This document shows positions 41,098 to 51,305 of a DNA stretch of 64,000 nt, piece by piece. Numbering within the stretch: the stretch's first letter is position 1; every line of letters starts with the position of its first letter. Under the pieces are notes generated by a model that saw only the letters and a list, made by a program, of their open reading frames with translations, was not told the origin of the DNA and ran no database searches. Position numbers and translations under genes: made by a program. This stretch comes from Treponema sp. (GTDB taxonomy: Bacteria; Spirochaetota; Spirochaetia; Treponematales; Treponemataceae). The stretch lies in assembly GCA_017935745.1 (NCBI GenBank), contig JAGBGX010000008.1, positions 1 through 64,000 on the forward strand, in the 5' to 3' direction.

Positions 41098-43054
41098 TCG
41101 GCCCTCCAATCTCGTCAGCCGCAGCCTGAGACGGATCATACTTTCCGCGCTTTACAAAGCCGTTGTCATAGTAGAATGTCACTGCCTTCGCTTCATTTCG
41201 CACTTCATCGACTTCATCGCGGACAAGAATCTTTGCGCCCGGATACACGGTTCCGCTGACATTGACGCACCCGACAGCCTTAAGGTCGCGCAGATAGGCG
41301 TTGATTTCATTTATTTCAGCAGTCATCTTGTCGCTGGACTCTATGAGATCCACACGCTGGTTCCGCAGGCTCTCAAGGTTTTCCTCTTTTTCCTTGGGCA
41401 GCGAGCGGCGCACTTTCTTCTGGTTTTCCAAGGTGGAAATATTCAGGTCGATTTCCTCAAGCTCTTTTACGATGTTCGACTGAAGCTCCTGAAGCTCCTG
41501 AAGGCGCTTCTTTGCCTTGGGATCAAAGCCGACTTCAAGGATTGTTTCAATTCCGCCGCCGGAGGAGCCGACTGTCTTTGCAGTGATTTCTTCCGTGGCA
41601 AAAAGATGGCCGCCGATAATAGACGCGCGCTTTCCCTTGAGCAGGATTTTTTTCATGGCAGTAACATTGCTGTTCATGATATTGTCATTTACGACAATGT
41701 ACTCCTCCGCAGTGACATTGACATTCTGAAGGAACCTCGCCCACACGGACTTGCTTGAAATGATTTCTCCCTCATCGCGTCCCATAACTCCCTGGGAAAT
41801 AACAATGTCGCCGCCGGCTTCAATGCGGCAGTTCCCGACAGAGCCGTAAATCTCGACATTTCCGTCAGCCTTGATGCTGAATCCGTCCTCGACATTTCCG
41901 CGGCAGACAACAGTTCCCATGTACGTAATATTTCCGGACTTGATGTTTACGCCGGGAACCTCGTACACTTCCTCAACGGTAATCTTGTCACCCACGAGCA
42001 TGACGTTTCCGTTCTTTTCAGCGACAATAGTCCGCCCGTCAGAGTCAAGGCGCACGTTCTGTCCGAGCGGAATCGGAATGTCCTTTCCGTTCTTTGCCTC
42101 AAGATAGCGGCCCATAATCGTTTTTCCGCCCTTTCCGCGCTGAGGAAGCATTTTCACCGCAAGCGGCTGCCCGGCGACAACGTTCTGGATAAGGTTCAGC
42201 TCCTTAAAGTCAACCTGTCCGTTTGCAGTTTCCTTGAGCTTGAGCTTTGTTTTGTCAGTCTCAAACTTGTACTCGATATAAGCGTCTGTTCCGTGAACCG
42301 GAAGAATGGCGGCGGCAACTTCATACGGAATATTGTATACAGGAGTGTCTACAAACGCACTGATCTTGTCCTCTTCGACTCCGGCTGTAACCCCCTGGGT
42401 AGTCAGGGCATTGACAATCTTTTCAGCTGAAATGTCAGCGCCTCCTGTTGACGGAGGAGACACTGTTATAGTCGCCTGCATTTCATCCTTTGAAATATCA
42501 ACAGCAAGAACTGCATCTCCGGCAGCAACATGATTGTACGAGCCGACTTCAACATACTCGCCGTTTGTTCCTTCCGCCGCAAGCTTTCTGAGCAGCTCCT
42601 CATCAAGGGACATGTTGTCGGGGCGACGGGCTTCGTTTATCAGATCGTCTGCGGAGACAGGGGAGCCGCTTCCCACAGGCAGGACAACCTTTGCAAATAC
42701 ATGGACCCCAAAGCGGTGCACAAAGAACATTCCGTTTTCGTCTGTGGTAACGGATTCCTGCGCATTTTCAGCGTTTGCAAGAGACTCTGCGGCTTCCTTT
42801 GCCTTCTTCTGCCTGATAATGGACGGATTCTCATACACGCGGATTTTCCACGGCTTTTTCATCAGCCCGGCGATTCCCGCGTATCCTTTCTCTATGACTT
42901 CGTACTCAAGATTGGAAATCTTTGTATTGAGCTGAACTGACGCATCCTCAAGGCAGTCATCAACTGTGTCCGCGCAGACAACAACAGCATGAATGTCCTT
43001 GTCAACGGCGAGCTGCTTTTCCATGTCTACACGAAGTTTTTCAAGAGTTACCAT
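41078..43054 (-). CDS. fapA: FapA-family (DUF342) polymer-like protein
   Basis: A 658-residue cytoplasmic protein. The N-terminal region carries a Jag_N-like segment (LEYEVIEKGYAGIAGLMKKPW, split around residue 50-70). The centre is the DUF342 right-handed beta-helix with repeating turns such as YMGTVVCRGNVEDGFSIKADG and NVEIYGSVGNCRIEAGG (about 380-530). A coiled coil (about 540-620) and short tail follow. FapA-type proteins form polymers near flagella or polar structures in other bacteria; the exact function is unknown. Nine bp after the sigma-28 gene in the operon. Confidence 0.82.
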   Translation of the reverse strand: MVTLEKLRVDMEKQLAVDKDIHAVVVCADTVDDCLEDASVQLNTKISNLEYEVIEKGYAGIAGLMKKPWKIRVYENPSIIRQKKAKEAAESLANAENAQESVTTDENGMFFVHRFGVHVFAKVVLPVGSGSPVSADDLINEARRPDNMSLDEELLRKLAAEGTNGEYVEVGSYNHVAAGDAVLAVDISKDEMQATITVSPPSTGGADISAEKIVNALTTQGVTAGVEEDKISAFVDTPVYNIPYEVAAAILPVHGTDAYIEYKFETDKTKLKLKETANGQVDFKELNLIQNVVAGQPLAVKMLPQRGKGGKTIMGRYLEAKNGKDIPIPLGQNVRLDSDGRTIVAEKNGNVMLVGDKITVEEVYEVPGVNIKSGNITYMGTVVCRGNVEDGFSIKADGNVEIYGSVGNCRIEAGGDIVISQGVMGRDEGEIISSKSVWARFLQNVNVTAEEYIVVNDNIMNSNVTAMKKILLKGKRASIIGGHLFATEEITAKTVGSSGGGIETILEVGFDPKAKKRLQELQELQSNIVKELEEIDLNISTLENQKKVRRSLPKEKEENLESLRNQRVDLIESSDKMTAEINEINAYLRDLKAVGCVNVSGTVYPGAKILVRDEVDEVRNEAKAVTFYYDNGFVKRGKYDPSQAAADEIGGPSGYTAN

Positions 43055-43062
43055 AAAACCCC

Positions 43063-43854
43063 TTAAAAGATGCCCTTCCGCACGCTCGTAAGCTTCATGC
43101 GAAGATGCTCGTTTGCCTTGGAATGAAGCTGGCTGATCCGGCTCTCGCTTACGCTCAGAACCTGCGCTATCTCCTTGAATGTCAAGTCCTCGTGGTAATA
43201 CAGGACAATGACCATCTTTTCATTCTTGGGAAGCTCGTTGATGGCCTGAATAATCACCCGCCGGATTTCTTCACGCTCAACAATCACATCTGGATTCAAA
43301 CTGTTCGGAGCTTCTATGCTGTCTCCAATTGAAATATGCTCGCTGTCATCGCCCGAATAGTACCAGACATCGTTCAAAGAGAGAATGCTCGTTCCGCTGA
43401 CTTTCATGACAGCAGACTGATACTCGGCTTCTGTCATGTTCAAGGCCTTTGCAATCTCAGCATCAGTGGCAGTCCTGCCGAGCCGGGCCTCAAGCTCAAC
43501 AACGGCATCTTCTATTTCACGGGAACGCTGGCGCACAGACCTTGGAACCCAGTCAAGCTCGCGAAGCTCGTCAAAGATTGCGCCCCGGATCCGCGTGGTG
43601 GCATACGTCTTGAATTTCACGCCCTTGTCTATGTCAAATTTGTTTATCGCGTCAAGAAGCCCGAACTGCCCGAACCCTACAAGATCGTCAAATTCCACGC
43701 TTTCCGGCATTCCGGAGGAAACCCTGCCTGCAACCCATTTTACAAGCGGCATATACTGGCGGATAAGCCGGTTCCGTATTGTGACTGACTTTGTTTTCTT
43801 GTATTCATGCCAAAGCTCAGCTTCTTCATTTTCATCTAACATTTGAGTTGCCAT
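43063..43854 (-). CDS. fliA: flagellar sigma-28 factor (FliA/WhiG family)
   Basis: A 263-residue sigma factor. Region 2 has YMPLVKWVAGRV and FDDLVGFGQFGLLDAINKFD; region 2.4 ends RIRGAIFDELRELDWVPRSV; region 3 has LEARLGRTATDAEIA; region 4 helix-turn-helix has LTFKEIAQVLSVSESRISQL. It directs RNA polymerase to TAAA-N15-GCCGATAA promoters, such as the one before flgF (5708-5734). The ATG at 43854 is preferred over a GTG four codons earlier. No flgM anti-sigma gene is in the window. Confidence 0.94.
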   Translation of the reverse strand: MATQMLDENEEAELWHEYKKTKSVTIRNRLIRQYMPLVKWVAGRVSSGMPESVEFDDLVGFGQFGLLDAINKFDIDKGVKFKTYATTRIRGAIFDELRELDWVPRSVRQRSREIEDAVVELEARLGRTATDAEIAKALNMTEAEYQSAVMKVSGTSILSLNDVWYYSGDDSEHISIGDSIEAPNSLNPDVIVEREEIRRVIIQAINELPKNEKMVIVLYYHEDLTFKEIAQVLSVSESRISQLHSKANEHLRMKLTSVRKGIF

Positions 43855-43881
43855 GTATTCCCACACCTTTTACTATCCCGT

Positions 43882-44694
43882 TTACATTTCATCCTTTTTC
43901 AGCAGAGTCCTGATTGCGCTTGCAATTGTCTTTGTGTCATGGCCAAGGGAGTCCGGGCTGCCAGACGGCGGCGAAGATTCCGGCGGCACATCCTCCGCCT
44001 GAGCAAAGTCAGAACTGCTGATAATGCTTCCGCTGCTTTCAGACTCAGCATTTTCAGAAAGAGCGCCTATGTCAGGCAGGCTGTCTATTTCCTGAACCTG
44101 GGCGATATGCTCCGCCTGAGCCTGAGCTTTTTTGTCAGCAGCCTCGCTCTTTGCAGGAAGCCCTTCTTTTTTCACCGAATCCGCAGCCGGGGCAGGAGGC
44201 TCAGGCTGAACGGATACAGGCTCCTCGTTTTTTGTTTCTGCCGGAGCTGGCGCGGCGGCTGTCTCCGCCTCTTTTTCAGGCGCGGACACAGGTTCCTGCA
44301 CTGCGGAGCTTTGAGGAATCTCTGCGGACAGCGCAGAGTTTTTTTCCGCGGGAGTCAGCGCATATGCCCTGTTCGCGTTCGCGCTTATATCAAAGGCAGG
44401 AGCCTGCTCCTCTTCAGTCAAATCCTCATCATCAATCGTAATGTTTACAACGGAGCCGGTCCGGGCGGCAGGCTTTTTCTCAGCCTCGTCTCCCGCCTCA
44501 AGGGATTTCCCGCCCTGGTCCAGAAATTTTCCGCTTACAAAATCAACAGCGCAGCTCAATCCTGCAAAGACAGCGGCAAATATGATGCCCCGCACAAAGG
44601 ACACGAGCGGCTTTCCTGTCGAAATAATGCTGATAAGAAAGGACAGCACAAATCCGGCTGCAGCAGACACTGATGCATTTTTTACACTGAACAA
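43882..44694 (-). CDS. spirochaete membrane protein between flhG and fliA
   Basis: A 270-residue protein with two N-terminal hydrophobic segments (about 11-25 and 35-55), followed by a long acidic, proline/alanine/glutamate-rich disordered region. It ends in a short helix, DTKTIASAIRTLLKKDEM, which could be a binding tail. I recognise no family. The place between flhG and the sigma-28 gene is typical of Treponema operons, so a role in motility regulation or flagellar placement is possible. Confidence 0.65.
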   Translation of the reverse strand: MFSVKNASVSAAAGFVLSFLISIISTGKPLVSFVRGIIFAAVFAGLSCAVDFVSGKFLDQGGKSLEAGDEAEKKPAARTGSVVNITIDDEDLTEEEQAPAFDISANANRAYALTPAEKNSALSAEIPQSSAVQEPVSAPEKEAETAAAPAPAETKNEEPVSVQPEPPAPAADSVKKEGLPAKSEAADKKAQAQAEHIAQVQEIDSLPDIGALSENAESESSGSIISSSDFAQAEDVPPESSPPSGSPDSLGHDTKTIASAIRTLLKKDEM

Positions 44695-44751
44695 GCGCTT
44701 TCCTCCTTATTTATCTGTATTCTAATAGATTAAGTCAAAAAGCGAGTATGG

Positions 44752-45633
44752 TCAAGGTTTATTTTTTTTGCTGCCGAGGAATTTCTTCAGGAAATTTGAA
44801 ACTCCTGCATCCGAAGGAATTTCTGTCTTTTCGATGCGCCCGACAATATGCTTGAGGCAGACGGCAGGCTTTGAAGTGGGATTTATGATCATAAAAGGCT
44901 TCTGTCTGATTACTGAGGCCTGCACAACAGGATCATCGTACACAAACCCGATGTACTCAACCTTGTAGTTGAGGAACTGGGCCACAATGTTTATAATCAG
45001 ATCTGAAATCCGCTTTCCTTCGTCCGATGAATGGACTCTGTTCACCAGAAGCTTCAGGTTTATCTGGCGGTGCAGCAGTTCTGTCGTAATAATCTTGATG
45101 ATTCCGTAGGCGTCAGTGATTGCGGTCGGCTCAGGAGTTGTAATGACATACACTTCGTCCGCAGAAGCAAGAAACTGCAGCACATTGTTTGAGATTCCTG
45201 CCCCCGTGTCTATGATTATGATGTCGGCATTTGAAAGAGAAGCGAATTCCTTTGCAAAATAGTCAAGCTCATCGTTTGAAAGGTTTGCAATCTTTGAAAA
45301 GCCGTTCGCGCCGGCAATGAATTTGAAGCCGAATTCCGTATCCAGAATGATTTCGCTCATGGTCTTCTTTCTGTTGATGACGTGCATAAGGTTATACTGG
45401 GGAACGACATTCAGCAGCACATTGACATTCGCCATGCCGAGGTCACCGTCTATAAGTATGACTTTTTTTCCAAGCTGTGCATAGGCAAACGCCATATTGA
45501 CGGCAATGTTCGTCTTGCCGACACCGCCCTTGCCGCTCGTAATCGCAATTATTCTTGTCTTATGAGAAGCCGGAGTCCTGCCCAGCCTGTCTTCATTCAT
45601 GAGGGCGCGCAATTCCTTTGCCTGTTCTTCCAT
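44752..45633 (-). CDS. flhG: flagellar number regulator FlhG (MinD-like ATPase)
   Basis: A 293-residue ParA/MinD-type ATPase. The deviant Walker A is [10 protein letters not shown] (33-42), with [13 protein letters not shown] and [16 protein letters not shown] following. It partners FlhF and limits flagellar number at the cell ends. It lacks an obvious extended N-terminal FlhF-activating DQAxxLR sequence; [10 protein letters not shown] near residue 5-14 is its likely counterpart. The C-terminus ends in a basic [12 protein letters not shown] tail, a plausible membrane-binding helix. Confidence 0.93.
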   Translation of the reverse strand: MEEQAKELRALMNEDRLGRTPASHKTRIIAITSGKGGVGKTNIAVNMAFAYAQLGKKVILIDGDLGMANVNVLLNVVPQYNLMHVINRKKTMSEIILDTEFGFKFIAGANGFSKIANLSNDELDYFAKEFASLSNADIIIIDTGAGISNNVLQFLASADEVYVITTPEPTAITDAYGIIKIITTELLHRQINLKLLVNRVHSSDEGKRISDLIINIVAQFLNYKVEYIGFVYDDPVVQASVIRQKPFMIINPTSKPAVCLKHIVGRIEKTEIPSDAGVSNFLKKFLGSKKNKP

Positions 45634-45672
45634 ACCTGTATATTCTCCTGTTGGCAGAATTCAAACGTTAGA

Positions 45673-47022
45673 TTACTCTGCTTCTTTATCGGCAGTTCCA
45701 AATTTTTTTTCAATATGTTCCGCATCTATTTTAAATCCGCACAGATTTTTCAAAAACCAGCACGCGTTTGCACGTTCTATCGTGTGCAGGATATTCTGTC
45801 CTGTCGTAATCCAGGAAACAGGCTTTTTCTTTTCGGAAAGCACGCTTAAAACGCGTCCGAACGTTGTTGTCTCATCGCATTTTGTAATGATGATGCTCTT
45901 AAAGTTGAACGCCTCATAGTTCCTGATGATGTTCTCAAAGTCCTTCGCGCTCACTCCGGCAGTGACGGCAAGGTACACATTTTCATTCAGGTTCTTCACA
46001 TCGAGAATCGTGCGCATTTTTGCAATATTCTCGTAGTCGTTGGGGCTGTAGCCGCTCGTGTCAATAAAAATATAGTCTGAGTTGGAGCTGTAGCTGTCGC
46101 AGAGCATCTTCAGATCCTCAGAAGTTTCAGCCTTGACAGTCTCGACATTTATAATTTCCGCCCACCGCTTCAGCTGCTCTTCCGCCGCAACACGCATAGT
46201 GTCTGTTGTAATCATTCTGATTCTCGGCACGAACGCATGCTTTTCCCTGTTCTTCTTGTAGCCGGCATAAATTTCCGAGCTCATCTTTGCAATAGTCGTT
46301 GTCTTGCCGACTCCCGTGGGGCCGACAATGATGATGACACGCGGAGCCACTATTTTTTCTTCAGTGACAACAGGAATCATCTCTCCGATCCAGTCGGCAA
46401 CCTGGCGCTGGACAAAGTCAAAGTCATCAAGCTTGTCGAGGCTGAATTCATTTTTCATCCGGGAACAGATGCTTTTGATGTAAGACTTGGTGAATTCATT
46501 TTCTTCAAGCAGCTCCTGGACTTTTGCAATGCTCGGATGATCTTTTTCCGCCGAAGCAGCCCGGACTATCGTCTTCATCTGCTCCTGCATTTCAGTCTTG
46601 AACTGATCGAACTGCTTTGTAAGCTGCCCGAGCTGAAGGCTGTTCGTAACAGAAGGGTTTGCCTTTGAAAGAAATTCATCCCGGTTCTGAATGAACGAAT
46701 TCTGCTGGGACTGCTGAATTCCCTGGGGCGGAAGCGGCTGCTGCACAGGAAAGGCTCCCGCCGGAGAAATCCTGCTGTACCCGGAATACGGAGAAGGAGC
46801 GCCTGCTGAAAAAGACGGCTGCGGCAGGGGCGCATTTGTCACCTGATAGCGCAGGACAATAAGCTCCCTCTGAAAAAGACCGAGAAATCCCGGCGTAAGC
46901 ATCGTTTTTGAGCCTAAAATCTGATAATTTGTTCCGTACCTTTTATACAGCTTGTCAAGGCATTCGTCCCGGGATCTTCCTGTGACGCTGAGGACTTCAC
47001 TGTTCAATTCATTACCAGCCAT
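45673..47022 (-). CDS. flhF: flagellar placement GTPase FlhF
   Basis: A 449-residue SRP-type GTPase that positions flagellar assembly at the cell poles. It has an N-terminal B-domain with a proline/glutamine-rich linker (about 65-125), an N-domain helical region (160-215) and a G-domain with GPTGVGKTT (234-242), RIRMITTDTMRVAAEEQL and FIDTSGYSPND. It overlaps the flhA stop by 11 bp, indicating coupled translation, and precedes flhG by 39 bp. Confidence 0.94.
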   Translation of the reverse strand: MAGNELNSEVLSVTGRSRDECLDKLYKRYGTNYQILGSKTMLTPGFLGLFQRELIVLRYQVTNAPLPQPSFSAGAPSPYSGYSRISPAGAFPVQQPLPPQGIQQSQQNSFIQNRDEFLSKANPSVTNSLQLGQLTKQFDQFKTEMQEQMKTIVRAASAEKDHPSIAKVQELLEENEFTKSYIKSICSRMKNEFSLDKLDDFDFVQRQVADWIGEMIPVVTEEKIVAPRVIIIVGPTGVGKTTTIAKMSSEIYAGYKKNREKHAFVPRIRMITTDTMRVAAEEQLKRWAEIINVETVKAETSEDLKMLCDSYSSNSDYIFIDTSGYSPNDYENIAKMRTILDVKNLNENVYLAVTAGVSAKDFENIIRNYEAFNFKSIIITKCDETTTFGRVLSVLSEKKKPVSWITTGQNILHTIERANACWFLKNLCGFKIDAEHIEKKFGTADKEAE

Positions 47023-49138
47023 TTATTTCTCCAAGGGATTCAACTTTTATATTCGGCGCGGCAGCCATAACTTCATTTATCGAAAGGACAATGATTCCCG
47101 GCATCTCAAGCTCTGTGGAAGCCTTTACAAGACGCCTTACTTCCGAAGGACACATGATGATAGGAAGATAGTTCCGCTCCCGGACAGCGGCGACAGCGCT
47201 GCTCATAGCTGATATAAAATTTCTGCCGTCAACAGGATCAAAGGCGGCGACAGGGCCTTTTCCCGGCATATCGGCACGGTGCTCAAGAATCTTCTGCGCA
47301 AAGCTCTGGGACAGGCTCATAACATGAAGCACCTTGTTTTCATCGGCATACTGCTGGCAGATCTGGGCGCCCAGAGCCTCCCTGACTTTTTCTGTCAGTG
47401 TCCACGGATCACGCGTAATCTTTCCGTAGTCTCCGAGCGTCTCCAGAATAATAACCATATTCCTGATGCTGACCTGCTCTTCAAGCAGATTTTTCAGCAC
47501 AGCTTCAATTTCTCCGTAAGAGAACTTGTGGTCGCCGGCCGTAACTTCATCAACAACAACAGGATTTGACTTCTTGATTTCCTCAAGGATTGCATTGACG
47601 CTCTGGCGGCTGAGAATCTTGGAAGCATTGCGCCTGATAAGCTCAGTCAGATGTGTCGCAATGATTGTCGGAGCATCAATCACCGCATATCCGGCCTTTT
47701 CAGCTTCCATGCGCTTCGAGTCAGGAAGCCAGATCGCATCCATTCCGAATGCAGGATCCTTTGTTTTTTCTCCTGCAAGCTCCCTGTTCCTGGGAACATT
47801 TCCGGTGTTCAGGCACATAAAATGCCCGAGCTTGAGGCGGCTGCGTCCGGCTTCAATTCCGCGTATTTTAAATGAATATTCCTCAGGCGACAGCTCCATC
47901 TGATCCACAATATGGATGGAAGGAATGACAAGCCCGAGATCGAGCGCAGCCTCACGGCGGATCCGCTTGATGCGCGACAGAAGCTCCGCTCCCTTTTCAT
48001 TGTCAACAAGCGGAATAAGCGCATAGCCGATTTCGAGGGAAAGCTCGTCCAGCTTCACTACCGGGGAAATTTCCTCGGAACCGGCTCCTTTCTGCGAAGC
48101 GTCTCCCGCCTGTGCCGCAGCCGCGCTTTGCTCCGCTTCTTCCTGCGTCTTTTTTCTCATAAGGCGCGAGCCCACAACAATAAACAGAATTCCGACAGGC
48201 ACAAGAACAGCCGTCGCCCCGTTGTGGAATGCAAGCCCGAGAGCCGCAAGCGTTCCTCCGACAATTGCATATACCGTGCCGCTGGCAGAAAACTGGCTTT
48301 TAAGCTGATCTGTAAGAAGGTCGCCGTCATTGCTGCCGGTAATAAGAAGTCCCGTAGAAAACGAAAGCAGCAGGGAAGGCAGCTGTGACATCAGACCGTC
48401 ACCGATAGTGAGCCGCGCATAGCTGTTCATTGCCTCATTTATGGAGGCTCCGGCCATTGTTCCGGTGACAATGCCTCCTATAAGGTTTATGACAGTGATA
48501 AAAATGCCGGCCTTGACGTTTCCGCTTACGAATTTGGAAGAGCCGTCCATCGCAGAGTAAAAGTCAATTTCCTGCCGGAGCTGGTTTATCTTCAGCTCGC
48601 CTTCTTCCTCAGTGATGGAGCCGCTGTTCATCTGGTTCTGGATGGTGAACATCTTGTTATTCATGGCATCGAGCGTAAAGCGGGCCGTGACTTCTGAAAC
48701 ACGGTCTGCTCCCTTCGTAATGACAAGCACCTGCACAACAATCAGTATGATAAAAATGATAAATCCGATCAGAACCTTGTCGCCGGCAACGATGTTCGCA
48801 AACGCCTGAACCATTTCGCTCTGGCCGGGCATGTGCCCGCTTCCTGTCACCGGGTGAATCAGAATGTTTCTTGTTGATGAAATATTGATCGCCAGCCCGA
48901 ACAGCGTGCTGATAAGGACAACACGCGGAAAGGAAGTGAAGTCGGCAGAACGCTTCATATAGATGACAGTGAGCAGAATGACAAAGGAAAGCGCAAGGTT
49001 CAAGACCATCGCAATGTCAATTGCAACAGTCGGAAGCGGTATGAACATAAACAGAACAATGACAATGACACCTACCGCAAGGGCATTGCTTAAAATCATT
49101 TTTAAAATAGTGCTGCCTGCACTGCGCTTTTCCGGCAT
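47012..49138 (-). CDS. flhA: flagellar export gate protein FlhA
   Basis: A 708-residue protein. Eight membrane helices in the first 330 residues include the conserved FHIPEP-region equivalent (SFPRVVLISTLFGLAINISSTRNIL, in parts). A large cytoplasmic domain binds export chaperones, with GIEAGRSRLKLGHFM and PIIMCPSEVRRLVK. It forms the nonameric export gate ring. A weak promoter candidate lies 55-85 bp upstream (49194-49222). Confidence 0.96.
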   Translation of the reverse strand: MPEKRSAGSTILKMILSNALAVGVIVIVLFMFIPLPTVAIDIAMVLNLALSFVILLTVIYMKRSADFTSFPRVVLISTLFGLAINISSTRNILIHPVTGSGHMPGQSEMVQAFANIVAGDKVLIGFIIFIILIVVQVLVITKGADRVSEVTARFTLDAMNNKMFTIQNQMNSGSITEEEGELKINQLRQEIDFYSAMDGSSKFVSGNVKAGIFITVINLIGGIVTGTMAGASINEAMNSYARLTIGDGLMSQLPSLLLSFSTGLLITGSNDGDLLTDQLKSQFSASGTVYAIVGGTLAALGLAFHNGATAVLVPVGILFIVVGSRLMRKKTQEEAEQSAAAAQAGDASQKGAGSEEISPVVKLDELSLEIGYALIPLVDNEKGAELLSRIKRIRREAALDLGLVIPSIHIVDQMELSPEEYSFKIRGIEAGRSRLKLGHFMCLNTGNVPRNRELAGEKTKDPAFGMDAIWLPDSKRMEAEKAGYAVIDAPTIIATHLTELIRRNASKILSRQSVNAILEEIKKSNPVVVDEVTAGDHKFSYGEIEAVLKNLLEEQVSIRNMVIILETLGDYGKITRDPWTLTEKVREALGAQICQQYADENKVLHVMSLSQSFAQKILEHRADMPGKGPVAAFDPVDGRNFISAMSSAVAAVRERNYLPIIMCPSEVRRLVKASTELEMPGIIVLSINEVMAAAPNIKVESLGEINGW

Positions 49139-49193
49139 TGAGTCCCCACCCTAACTAAAAAGCTTTCACTAAAAAAATATATGCTGTTTTTCT

Positions 49194-49222
49194 ATTCTAT
49201 ACTAAAAAATGAGTTTTGAAAA
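49194..49222 (-). promoter_or_regulatory. weak candidate promoter for flhA
   Basis: On the minus strand TTTTCA (49222-49217) and TAGAAT (49199-49194) are 17 bp apart. The 222-bp gap 49139-49360 between flhB and flhA holds no gene; it also has A/T runs and a short GACGGA/TCCGTC pairing. A secondary start inside the operon is plausible. Confidence 0.35.
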
Positions 49223-49360
49223 CGCCAAACGGCATATTTTTCACTTTTTTTTTTGAACGGACGGACAGCAGCCAGAAAAAAAATCCGTCTGCTCCCGGAC
49301 AGTATTGCAGCCGGGAAGCTTCTTTTCAGCCTGAAGGACAGACTGCGCGCACAGGGCATG

Positions 49361-50470
49361 TCACGGGGCCGTCTTCCGCGCCTTCTCCTTTTCCATAAAG
49401 CCGACCTGAGCATAAATAGTTGCAATCGCCCGCAGATATGAAGCCGGAATCACATCCCCGACTTCCGTATCGGCATACAGGCCTCTGGCAACAGGGCGGT
49501 TTTCTATGACCGGCACATCGTTTTCAAATGCAATCCGCTTGATTGTCTGGGCAGTGTTGTCAGTTCCCTTCGCGGCAATCACCGGCATATCATTTTCTTC
49601 TCTCTTCCATTGAAGGGCGACCGCATAGTGCGTCGGGTTTGTGATGACGACATCAGACTCCCGCACCGCCTTAGGCATATTCTGGGAAAGAAGCCGCTTC
49701 TGCTCAGACTCAAGGCGGCCTTTCACTTCAGGATCACCTTCGCTTTCCTTGAATTCCTCCTTGACTTCCTGCTTTGTCATTTTCATCTGCTCCTTGAATT
49801 CGCGCCGCTGCATCACGTAGTCAAAAACGCCGATGACCGTAAGCACAGCCGCAGACGCAACGAGCAGCTTTGCAACCATGACTGCAACCTGACGGACCAC
49901 AAGCGCAGGCCCGCCCGTGTCAAGGAATTTCAGGACAGTCTCCAGATCGGAGCGGATAAGAAAAAATGCAATGCAGGCAACGACCGCGACCTTCACAACG
50001 GACTTTGCAATGTTGAAAAGCCCCATCAGCGAAAAAAGATTCCGCCTGAAGTACTCCCCGAATTTCGGAACCAGCTTTGAGAAATTCGGTCTGATTGTTT
50101 TCAATGTAAAGATAAAGCCTCTGTTCTGGACAAGGTTTATGATGATGCCGGCGAGCATTCCGACTGCTGAAAGCGGAACTGTTATTGACAAAAGATTTGA
50201 AAAAAATACATAATAGAATTTTACATCATCAGCTTTTTTTGAAGCCGCATTGCTGAAGTAAAATACCATCATTCCAAACATCTTTTTATAGAACCACGGC
50301 GCAAGCAGAATGAGCGCCATAATGACAAACAGAAAGACGACAGTGCCGTTCAGCTCCTGGCTCTTTGCAACGCGGCCTTCCTGACGCGCCTTGCGGAGTT
50401 TCTGCTCCGAGGCTTCCTCTGTCTTGCCTTCGTCCTCAGCGGCGAACCACTGCAAGTCTATGCGGCTCAT
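49361..50470 (-). CDS. flhB: flagellar export protein FlhB
   Basis: A 369-residue export switch. Four membrane helices are followed by the self-cleaving cytoplasmic domain, with NPTH at 278-281 in VVITNPTHYAVAL. Cleavage there lets the export machine switch from hook to filament substrates. The ATG at 50470 is chosen over an earlier in-frame codon because GGGAGGAGC sits upstream and it forms the usual 4-bp overlap with fliR. The extended N-terminus begins MSRIDLQWFAAEDEGKTEEA. Confidence 0.95.
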   Translation of the reverse strand: MSRIDLQWFAAEDEGKTEEASEQKLRKARQEGRVAKSQELNGTVVFLFVIMALILLAPWFYKKMFGMMVFYFSNAASKKADDVKFYYVFFSNLLSITVPLSAVGMLAGIIINLVQNRGFIFTLKTIRPNFSKLVPKFGEYFRRNLFSLMGLFNIAKSVVKVAVVACIAFFLIRSDLETVLKFLDTGGPALVVRQVAVMVAKLLVASAAVLTVIGVFDYVMQRREFKEQMKMTKQEVKEEFKESEGDPEVKGRLESEQKRLLSQNMPKAVRESDVVITNPTHYAVALQWKREENDMPVIAAKGTDNTAQTIKRIAFENDVPVIENRPVARGLYADTEVGDVIPASYLRAIATIYAQVGFMEKEKARKTAP

Positions 50471-51288
50471 GGCACAGCTCCTCCCAGGCGCATAATCATC
50501 TTTTCTATCAGCCCGAATCCGTCCGCAAAGCACCGCTCAAAGAACCGCCAGAACTGCGGAACAAGCACGGAAATCAAAAAGAACGCCGTGAGCATGAGAA
50601 TCGGGAAGCCTTCCGAAAGAAGGTTCATCTGGGGAGCGGCCTTTGAAAGAATTCCGACGGACACATTTATCAGGAACAGCGATGACATAATCGGCAGCGC
50701 GATAATGAGCGCATCCTTGAACAGCAGCGTCAGGGAGCTCATCATGAATTCCGCCATAAAGCCAGTGCTGCTCACAATGGAAAAAGCATTGACTGCCCTG
50801 AAGCTTTCTGTGAGGCCGTACAGGAAAAGCTGCTGAAGCCACCTGTTCTGAAGGAAAATCAGCATCGCCATGAAGTTAAAAAACTGCCCCATCAGCGGAT
50901 TTTCAACCTGGCTCAGGGAATCGTACACTTCGCTCGCGCTCAGCCCCATCTGGAACGCAAAGAACTGCCCCGCCGTGCTGAACGCCGCGAAAATCACCTG
51001 GATAATCAGCCCGGTTATAATTCCGATCATGGCCTCTCCCGCAAGCAGGAACACATAGTCCAGAGTGAAATTTCCTGAGGGAGAAATATAGGCGCTGTAG
51101 CCGGAATACGCTCCTGACGACAGGGAAATGTGCGGAAAAATGAAATACGCCATGTACCCGGCAAGCGCAATCTTTGCCATGCGGGGAACTGTCCGGGACG
51201 AAAAAAGCGGAAGCGTCAGTATCAGGGCAAGGCAGCGGCAGGCCGCCAGAAGGAAAACAGGCGCATTGGAAACAGCAGCTTCAAGCAT
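50467..51288 (-). CDS. fliR: flagellar export protein FliR
   Basis: A 273-residue membrane protein with about six hydrophobic segments and the family stretches PLFSSRTVPRMAKIALAGY, FQMGLSASEVYDSLS and KAAPQMNLLSEGFPILM. It assembles with FliP and FliQ into the helical export gate. It follows fliQ by 17 bp. Confidence 0.94.
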   Translation of the reverse strand: MLEAAVSNAPVFLLAACRCLALILTLPLFSSRTVPRMAKIALAGYMAYFIFPHISLSSGAYSGYSAYISPSGNFTLDYVFLLAGEAMIGIITGLIIQVIFAAFSTAGQFFAFQMGLSASEVYDSLSQVENPLMGQFFNFMAMLIFLQNRWLQQLFLYGLTESFRAVNAFSIVSSTGFMAEFMMSSLTLLFKDALIIALPIMSSLFLINVSVGILSKAAPQMNLLSEGFPILMLTAFFLISVLVPQFWRFFERCFADGFGLIEKMIMRLGGAVP

Positions 51289-51305
51289 CTTCTCTAAAAG
51301 GCATC

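Noticed and set aside
45685-45715. GCCGATAA on the minus strand near the end of flhF, upstream of flhG
   Set aside because: It falls within coding sequence, with a partial -35 (TGAA). flhG is already in the operon. Kept out of the feature list for lack of independent support.
49192-49425. 77-codon open frame across the flhB 3' end and the flhB-flhA gap
   Set aside because: It overlaps flhB in another frame and has low-complexity composition, so it is likely chance.
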